A DNA stretch of 64,000 nucleotides. Source: Dissophora ornata. Its lineage: Eukaryota > Mortierellomycota > Mortierellomycetes > Mortierellales > Mortierellaceae. The DNA lies in assembly GCA_025201705.1 (NCBI GenBank), contig MU616585.1, positions 1 through 64,000 of the forward strand. The letters are read 5' to 3'. Shown here in pieces: positions 58,717 to 64,000 of the stretch. Numbering within the stretch: the first letter of the stretch is position 1; each line of letters opens with the position of its first letter. Position numbers and translations under genes: made by a program. A model generated the notes under the pieces. That model had not been told where the DNA came from. It searched no databases and saw only the letters and a list, made by a program, of their open reading frames with translations.

Positions 58717-59202
58717 TTATTTGCTGTGGAGAGCTTCAGCAATATTAGAGTAAAATGGAAGGGGTGGAGTGACAATGATTAATGATTGTCTAGCTGTAAA
58801 TGGAGCGGTGGACGATTGCTGAGCTGCAGATGGAGTGGTGGGCGGTTGCTGAGGTGTAGGTGGAGTGGTGGGCGATCGCTGAGGTGTAGATGAAGAGGTG
58901 GACGATTGCTGAGGTGACGATCGAATTAATGTGGCATCGATATAGTTGCAGTTGTCCATGACCACCAAGTCGAACAATCGATCGCCTGTTGATGCTGTAG
59001 ATAGGGCCGATGTTGCTCGAGCATTTTGGTGCTTGGTCGCACTGGTTGACTGCTTCCTGTGGGCTGAAAAGTATCCAGTACGGAGGAAAGCGAAGTACGC
59101 CCCCACGACATCAAAATGAACTGTCTGGGCAGTGAAGTCATGGACTTCAGTTTGAGGCGTCTCTTGGTTTCTCAACAGAGGCAGCAAGCTCCTCACATCC
59201 AT
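58717..59202 (-). CDS. XPG-N-like N-terminal fragment with a 10-residue repeat
   Basis: A 161-residue ORF. The first part (MDVRSLLPLLRN, EVHDFTAQTVHFDVVGAYFA, FLRTGYFSAHR, DRLFDLVVMDNCNYIDA) resembles the N-terminal region of XPG/FEN-type nuclease-like proteins common in Mortierella; this is inference from pattern only. From about residue 90 it consists of ten-residue repeats rich in Ser, Thr, Pro and Gln (SSPQQSSTSS, STPQRSPTTP, PTPQQPPTTP, SAAQQSSTAP), encoded by a 30-bp minisatellite. It ends soon after with LPFYSNIAEALHSK. Lacking the rest of the nuclease domain, it is probably a truncated copy. Confidence 0.4.
   Translation of the reverse strand: MDVRSLLPLLRNQETPQTEVHDFTAQTVHFDVVGAYFAFLRTGYFSAHRKQSTSATKHQNARATSALSTASTGDRLFDLVVMDNCNYIDATLIRSSPQQSSTSSSTPQRSPTTPPTPQQPPTTPSAAQQSSTAPFTARQSLIIVTPPLPFYSNIAEALHSK
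58793..58925. repeat. 30-bp coding minisatellite
   Basis: About four copies of a 30-bp unit (core GGTGGACGATTGCTGAGGTG), with point differences that preserve the reading frame of the minus-strand ORF and mostly keep Ser/Thr/Pro/Gln. Confidence 0.75.
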
Positions 59203-60666
59203 TGTGCAGTGGTAATTGGAGGGCAGTAGAAATTGGAGTGGAAAGTTAGTAAAAAGATGATATTTATATTGCGTAGAACAATCACGAGCATTGGCGTTCC
59301 CACAACTTTCAGGGCAATGACTGCAATTGGAAACTCAAATCCACAAACTAAACGTACCGCCTTTTTTTTTCTGGTGTAGAATAATCATGGGGCATTGACC
59401 ATATCCACAACTATCAGGGCGGTCATTGGTCTGTTAGGGGCGGCGCATAATCTTTTTCAACAGATCAGTGACAGGCAAAGCGTAGCTTTTGTAGTGTGAA
59501 CGCGCCACTAATAAAGCTTTTTTCATTGGTGGGTTTGCCACGTCAAGCTAACCACCAAACGCATTGCAAGTGGAAATTCAAATCCACAAACTAAACGTAA
59601 CGAACGCAACATCTTTTTTTTTTGGACGTAACGTCCTCTTTTCAAGTTCCGATGAACCCTACGTCGAGCTGGCAGTGAAAGACAAAGTCGTCCAAAGGCA
59701 AAGTCGACCAGTTTTCAATGGATTTGCCTCTGGTTTGCGCGCATGTGTGAAAAGGCGTTCCTTTCATTACCACCAAAAGCACCATCCGCGCCGGGAGTTT
59801 GGTGTGGGGAGCAATGGCTCGAATGGTCGGCGAGCTCCATAGGACGAGGGGGTCGTCATAATGTTTTTTGGCACGCCTTTAAAATAGACCCATCGTTCTA
59901 GCTACTTGCGTATTATCAACGGCAACAGTATTGGTTGCATACTGCTTTGTTCTTTCTGTACAACTCATTCAAGTCTCAACCCATAGACAAAATGACTCCG
60001 CGGGATCGAGGATAGGCCCTTAATCCACGAGATAGACAATAGTATCAACATAGGTAGCGCAAGGCAGCTACCAAGAGCGAAAGCAATGCCAATGCTTTTT
60101 TTTATTTATTTAAGAAACACATTGTTCACTCTGTTCTGAACACGGATTCGAGTTGCCAGAGAGTGAAGCAGCACCGTCAGTCCCTTCTGTAGTCTTCCCT
60201 TTCTCGGGTTCTTAAAGAGCACAACAGAAATAAGGAAAAAAAGATAGATGTTGTCGCGCAGTACGACCCGCCCTGTTTCCATGGATCTGTACAGATTAAC
60301 TTGAATATACACCCACGCTTTTCTTGACACCCTGACCTCAACTCTCTGTAATCCATACAAAGTTTGCCTTGCTTGGAAAAGGCCTTCCGTCTGATAAAGC
60401 CTGGGTTCACGGCAGATGCTGTTCTTTCGAACAAATCAATAAAACAATGGGCATAATCTCAGCGACTCGTAGCAACAGGGGGCCACAGACAAGAGTCAAA
60501 TCCTTAGAAGACCGTTAAATCTCCCATGCGGTAAAGTGCTTCTTTTCTTTCAGCCCAGATTTATGGATTTCAGGAACTTTATTCATTCTCACGCACTGTT
60601 GCATTTGACCCGAGAATCTAGTTTTGCTCAGAGGGGTCATACAATAGCATCACGCATATGGTCTAT
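59203..60666. other. intergenic with imperfect direct repeats
   Basis: No gene asserted. A 34-bp segment containing TCAAATCCACAAACTAAACG occurs at about 59327-59360 and again at 59568-59601, each followed within 20 bp by a T-run. A neighbouring pair built on CCACAACTTTCAGGG / CCACAACTATCAGGG lies at about 59300 and 59404. A minus ORF (60177-60434, with AFSKQGKLCMDYRELR) may be a mobile-element scrap but is not diagnostic. Confidence 0.4.
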
Positions 60667-62489
60667 TTAGGGCACGTGATCGTTATAGCCATTACTGCTA
60701 CTGATCGTGCGCTCTCGATGCTGAGGTCTTGAGTGCGAGTGATACGAGGGAGCTGATGGTCTGTGGGAGGAAGATGCCGCATCGGCAACGCTGCTGCTTG
60801 AAGAAGTGTTTGCATGATTCGATTGCTGCTGGTGGTGGTAGTGCTGGCGAGGTTGTGGATGGGACTGAGAATATGAAAAAGGCTGAGGATGACCCCGACT
60901 AGCTTGATGGTAGCCATTGTGATGGTACTCTGTCATCGGTGCCGTAGGGGGTAACAAGGAGCTGGCGTTCATACTTGATACAGATACAGTCCCTTCAGGG
61001 CTTGCTAATCGCTTCATCCCGGCTGCACTTGAGTCCATGGAAAATTCGGTGCTTGCTCCTGATACGGCCTTGGATTTGAACATCGCAGGCGAGGGCAGAA
61101 ACCGGTCAAACTCGAGAATCCAGGGGTAGGAGGGTTTATACTTTTCATTCTCATTATCCATGTTCTCGTAGTCATTGTCATCCAGATCAGAGGCCTCGTC
61201 CCAAGTTTGTAAAACCTCTGCTGCAGGGTCTTCGTCAGAGGGCCGAATCCAGATTTCCTCTCGTATTCTTTTGTGCTACATGGGCGTGTAAAAGCGGCGT
61301 CTTGGTGTAAATTAAGAGGTTCACAAAATCTGATTCCTGACCCAAATGTAAAGGAATGGAATGCATACCCGCTCCCTATCTTCGTCCATCCGCTTTAAGA
61401 TATCTTCTTTTGTGAAGCCTGCGTCTGTCGTAGCAGGAGCGCTTGCTCTTTCGAGGTTAAAGTAGAGCAGAATGGGAAGAGAGAGAATTTTGTCAGTGCA
61501 AGATTATTCAAAAGTGTTTCCTTTTCGACTTTGAGCATTTCGATCGCTCTTTACCCGAGCTCCCTCGCCAGAAGAGGTTTTTCGACCTTGTCAATCGCGA
61601 CTTCATGAAAAAGTTTCTTGGCTCGCCATGATTCAAGTATCTGCACATGGTTTTTTTTTGCGGAGGTAATTTGTTAAAAAGTTGGCTCACCATGCGATAT
61701 CACAGCCTCTCTTTGGCATTATTCAATATTTCCCCGTGCCTTTTTTGTGCCTGCAACATTGACATTTCCTGTTGGTCCACTGGGTGTAACGCACTCAATG
61801 ATCCTAGTCAGGTTCTTTTGTATAAGATCAATGTATCCCGAGAATCCTGCTTTTTGGCTTTGATGGCATATCGAATCGAGCACATAAAAGATATTCATCT
61901 TTGCGTTGATTGATGGTGTCTAGAGAAAGTGCAAGATGGTTCGGGAAAATGGTATGATTATTAATGAGAAAGTCTGCACTCTCAACAACCTATGAAATGC
62001 TATCTATGGGTGGATGTTGCAAAAAAAAAACAAACGTGGAAATGGTACTGAGCCATCGTTTTCCAACGCCTGTCTCTATTGTAAGATGGCATAGCAGGTG
62101 GACAAAGGAGGGCAAAAAGGGATATACGTTTTCTTCCGCCGCAAATCTGTAATACCTCACTTCATCACACCAAGGACCACGAATAAGGTAGAGGGATAAG
62201 GCAACATGCATTGTCATTCAAATGCATTGCATGTGGATAGTTCATTCCCGAGCGGACAGATGGGCAGACATGGAAACGCAGCAGAGAGCTAGGCTTTCAC
62301 AAACAAAAAAAAAGAGCGAAAGGTCCTCACCTGTTCCAGCTGTTCTACGATGCAGCTGTAGAGATCTTCATACAGATTCCTGTTTCTCATGGCAAAGTTC
62401 CCAACTTTCTGAATCGAGTGCTGGGAAGCATTGAGCTTGCCAAGCAATCCTAGAAACTCTAGACGCGCCTCGAAAGGATCAACTTCCAT
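60667..62489 (-). CDS. CTK3: CTK3, gamma subunit of the RNA polymerase II CTD kinase
   Basis: CTK3-type subunit of CTDK-I, which phosphorylates Ser2 of the RNA polymerase II C-terminal domain. Exons (minus): 62489-62331, 61919-61740, 61640-61555, 61447-61369 and 61275-60667; in phase, about 370 aa. The N-terminal CID-like domain has MEVDPFEARLEFLGLLGKLN, HSIQKVGNFAMRNRNLYEDL, INAKMNIFYVLDSICHQSQK, GFSGYIDLIQKNLTRIIECV and KKILESWRAKKLFHEVAIDK. The CTK3_C region follows with ILKRMDEDRERHKRIREEIW and EASDLDDNDYENMDNENEKY. The tail is Ser/His/Gln-rich and unstructured. The junction 61740/61640 fits only if the intron uses a GC donor (AAG|GCACGG) with a CAG acceptor; reading on meets a stop within five codons. 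The first intron is long (411 bp). Confidence 0.8.
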
Positions 62490-62624
62490 TATTCGTTTCC
62501 AACGTAGAAGGAGTGATGGACTGCAAGGCTGACAGCCATCGCCAATGGATGTATAAATGCAAGCCACATTTTTTTAGAATACACTATATACTGCAGCTGG
62601 TGTAACTATGTAAACTGTGCTCTG

Positions 62625-64000
62625 TCAGTTCTCAAAAAGCGGACACACCTGCAAGCGGACTCTTGGTCGCATCGCCCTCAAGCGCGCCAGCGCAAAGTCT
62701 GAGATCTCGATAGATCCACGCAACTCCAGCAACGAAAGTTGAGGAAACATCTTGCCAATCCACCAAACCTCCGACTCGCTAAGAGAAATGCTCGAGCGTT
62801 CATACAAAGTTAACGTCTGAAGGTTCTTCAACCGTCGGAGTGCCTTGAACCCCATCCTAAGCGAGAAAGGATGTACAGGCGCTGGCGTCAAGAGCGGTAC
62901 CCCGTGGACTATTGTACGCGAAACGGCGGCTGAAACTGACTCAGCATAAGCATTAGAAGATTCTGCGATTTCGCCATCACTGTTGTCTTGGTAATCCTCG
63001 GACACTTGTCGGGACATCCCTTCTGTTATGCCACCTGCACCGGCCATACTAGCAACAAAGTACTCCGTTCTATCGTGTTCAATTCCAGCAGGTAGAAGAA
63101 TAGAGTATATCGACGGGTCCAAGTTGACGGCGTCTTCAGGGACGGACGGTGCTGATGCCTCCTCGTGATCTGGGTCGTACAGACTGGCTGTAGTGTTCAG
63201 GGCGGGGCTGTTGTATATGTGTAGCGATTGGAGATCTGAAAGTTGCTTCAGTTGCCTAAACATGGCATGGTAGTCGGTCCTGATTGATTCTTGCTCACAT
63301 AACAATCGGTGCCTCTCGGTGTTCTCGTGCTGCTGCTCCACCATTTTGGGCCACTTTTGTGATCCACGCTGTCCGTCGATCAAGTCCTTGTCTTGCAGTC
63401 GTCGTGGATATTGGTTGTCTGGAACTCCGTCTAGGGCATGTTCTGGCACCTGCTGAGGAGTAGAAATCATCGGCTCTCGTTCCTCAGCCTCCACGACCTG
63501 TCGTCGCTTGCTGAACAACAGTGTAGGATGTAACGTAAACTCCAGTCGCCTGAGTCCTGTGCAGGCCCACGCCACTGGTCCCTTGAAGCAATCTGCGGAG
63601 ACCAAGTCGCAACAAAGGAATTCAAGTTCCAGTAGCTGTGGACACATGATGACAAGAGCTCTTATTCCTCGTGCAGTGATCTTGCTGCAATAGCTGACTT
63701 TGACGCTCGTCAATCCGACATGACTGGCTCTTGCGGCAGCGCGAGACGTAAAAGTGTATGGACAAAAAGCTGTCGCGAGAGCTTCCAAACCAGAATCCTC
63801 AATATTGGTGAACTGAAGGTCCAATGATCGGAGGCTCTTACCCCGAAAAGATCGAAAAAGCGTCTGGAACCCACCGTTCGTGATACCGAGACAAAAGACC
63901 AAGCTGAGCTCTTGGAGGTGCATAAAAGGGATGTCGTATTGAAGTAGCGTTGGAGGTTCCATAATGTGTAGAGAACATTGATTGTCAAAGATAGCAGAGG
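62625..64000 (-). CDS. F-box/LRR-type protein, 5' end outside the window
   Basis: C-terminal 450 or so residues of a leucine-rich-repeat protein. The frame is open to the right edge, so the true start and any F-box lie beyond 64000. LRR units include MHLQELSLVFCLGITNGGFQ, KSLRSLDLQFTNIEDSGLEA, HVGLTSVKVSYCSKITARGI, MCPQLLELEFLCCDLVSADC, KNLQTLTLYERSSISLSESE and FPQLSLLELRGSIEISDFAL. A long acidic, Gln/Ser-rich insert interrupts the repeats. The repeat type (cysteine-containing FBXL-like) matches the F-box/LRR protein at 23674-25984. Partner and substrate unknown. Confidence 0.8.
   Translation of the reverse strand, partial: SAIFDNQCSLHIMEPPTLLQYDIPFMHLQELSLVFCLGITNGGFQTLFRSFRGKSLRSLDLQFTNIEDSGLEALATAFCPYTFTSRAAARASHVGLTSVKVSYCSKITARGIRALVIMCPQLLELEFLCCDLVSADCFKGPVAWACTGLRRLEFTLHPTLLFSKRRQVVEAEEREPMISTPQQVPEHALDGVPDNQYPRRLQDKDLIDGQRGSQKWPKMVEQQHENTERHRLLCEQESIRTDYHAMFRQLKQLSDLQSLHIYNSPALNTTASLYDPDHEEASAPSVPEDAVNLDPSIYSILLPAGIEHDRTEYFVASMAGAGGITEGMSRQVSEDYQDNSDGEIAESSNAYAESVSAAVSRTIVHGVPLLTPAPVHPFSLRMGFKALRRLKNLQTLTLYERSSISLSESEVWWIGKMFPQLSLLELRGSIEISDFALARLRAMRPRVRLQVCPLFEN

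Noticed and set aside
60106..60434. Reverse-transcriptase fragment suggested by KQGKLCMDYREL
   Set aside because: The motif resembles the RT RMCIDYRALN block only loosely, and no neighbouring RT motifs were found.
1..64000. tRNA, rRNA or other structured RNA genes
   Set aside because: No sequence with convincing tRNA A/B boxes plus cloverleaf, and no rRNA segment, was found by eye; a covariance-model scan would be needed to be sure.

Overview
The window is nuclear DNA of a filamentous fungus. Protein-coding genes are split by short GT-AG introns of about 45 to 150 bp, polyadenylation signals are AATAAA-like, and the gene families are fungal. The combination points to Mortierellaceae (Mortierella sensu lato): F-box/LRR proteins, a WD40-like plus TRP-like ion channel fusion, several relics of the RNA-guided nuclease family Fanzor, and genes lost from most Dikarya (dihydropteridine reductase, C2CD5, RBM8A/Y14). 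This placement is inference from family content; no marker such as rRNA is present.

Left part (1-20600): an unrecognised, frameshifted minus-strand gene (297-1248); dihydropteridine reductase QDPR (1998-3136); PP1 catalytic subunit (4541-5738); the ubiquitin shuttle/aspartic protease DDI1 (6219-8062), convergent with a C2CD5-like C2 protein (8158-12078); a broken Mnn9/Anp1 mannosyltransferase (12374-13268); the polynucleotide kinase GRC3/NOL9 (13699-16504); a degenerate coding-like stretch (16558-18440); and a WD40/DUF2415-type protein (18572-20599).

Middle (20600-34250): Fanzor relic 1 (plus strand, to 23630), an F-box/LRR gene (23674-25984), mitochondrial stomatin-like STOML2 (26228-27745) head-to-head with the exon-junction-complex protein Y14 (27906-29072), Fanzor relic 2 (minus strand, RuvC-I Asp replaced by Asn), then a repeat-rich gene-poor zone with a minisatellite, CGGAT-rich sequence and a retrotransposon gag/LTR piece.

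Right part (34213-64000): a ten-exon WD40-like/ion-channel gene interrupted by one in-frame UGA; a truncated FAD-linked oxidase; an intronless membrane protein possibly made by retroposition (43094-44770); a Helitron/PIF1 helicase scrap; a Ty3/Gypsy RNase H-integrase scrap; a secreted GH16 beta-glucanase-like enzyme (47856-49619); the cohesin loader SCC2/NIPBL (49972-56301); Fanzor relic 3 (56395-58394); an XPG-N-like ORF with a 30-bp coding minisatellite; CTD-kinase subunit CTK3 (60667-62489); and an F-box/LRR-type protein running off the right edge.

The intact genes are ordinary housekeeping genes (mRNA surveillance, transcription kinase, cohesin loading, rRNA processing, proteostasis, signalling). 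The accessory space between them is filled with decayed mobile-element genes. The most notable signal is three independent, differently decayed Fanzor (eukaryotic TnpB-like) genes within 36 kb. Exon coordinates were worked out by hand from reading-frame continuity and splice dinucleotides, and may be off by a base near homopolymers.
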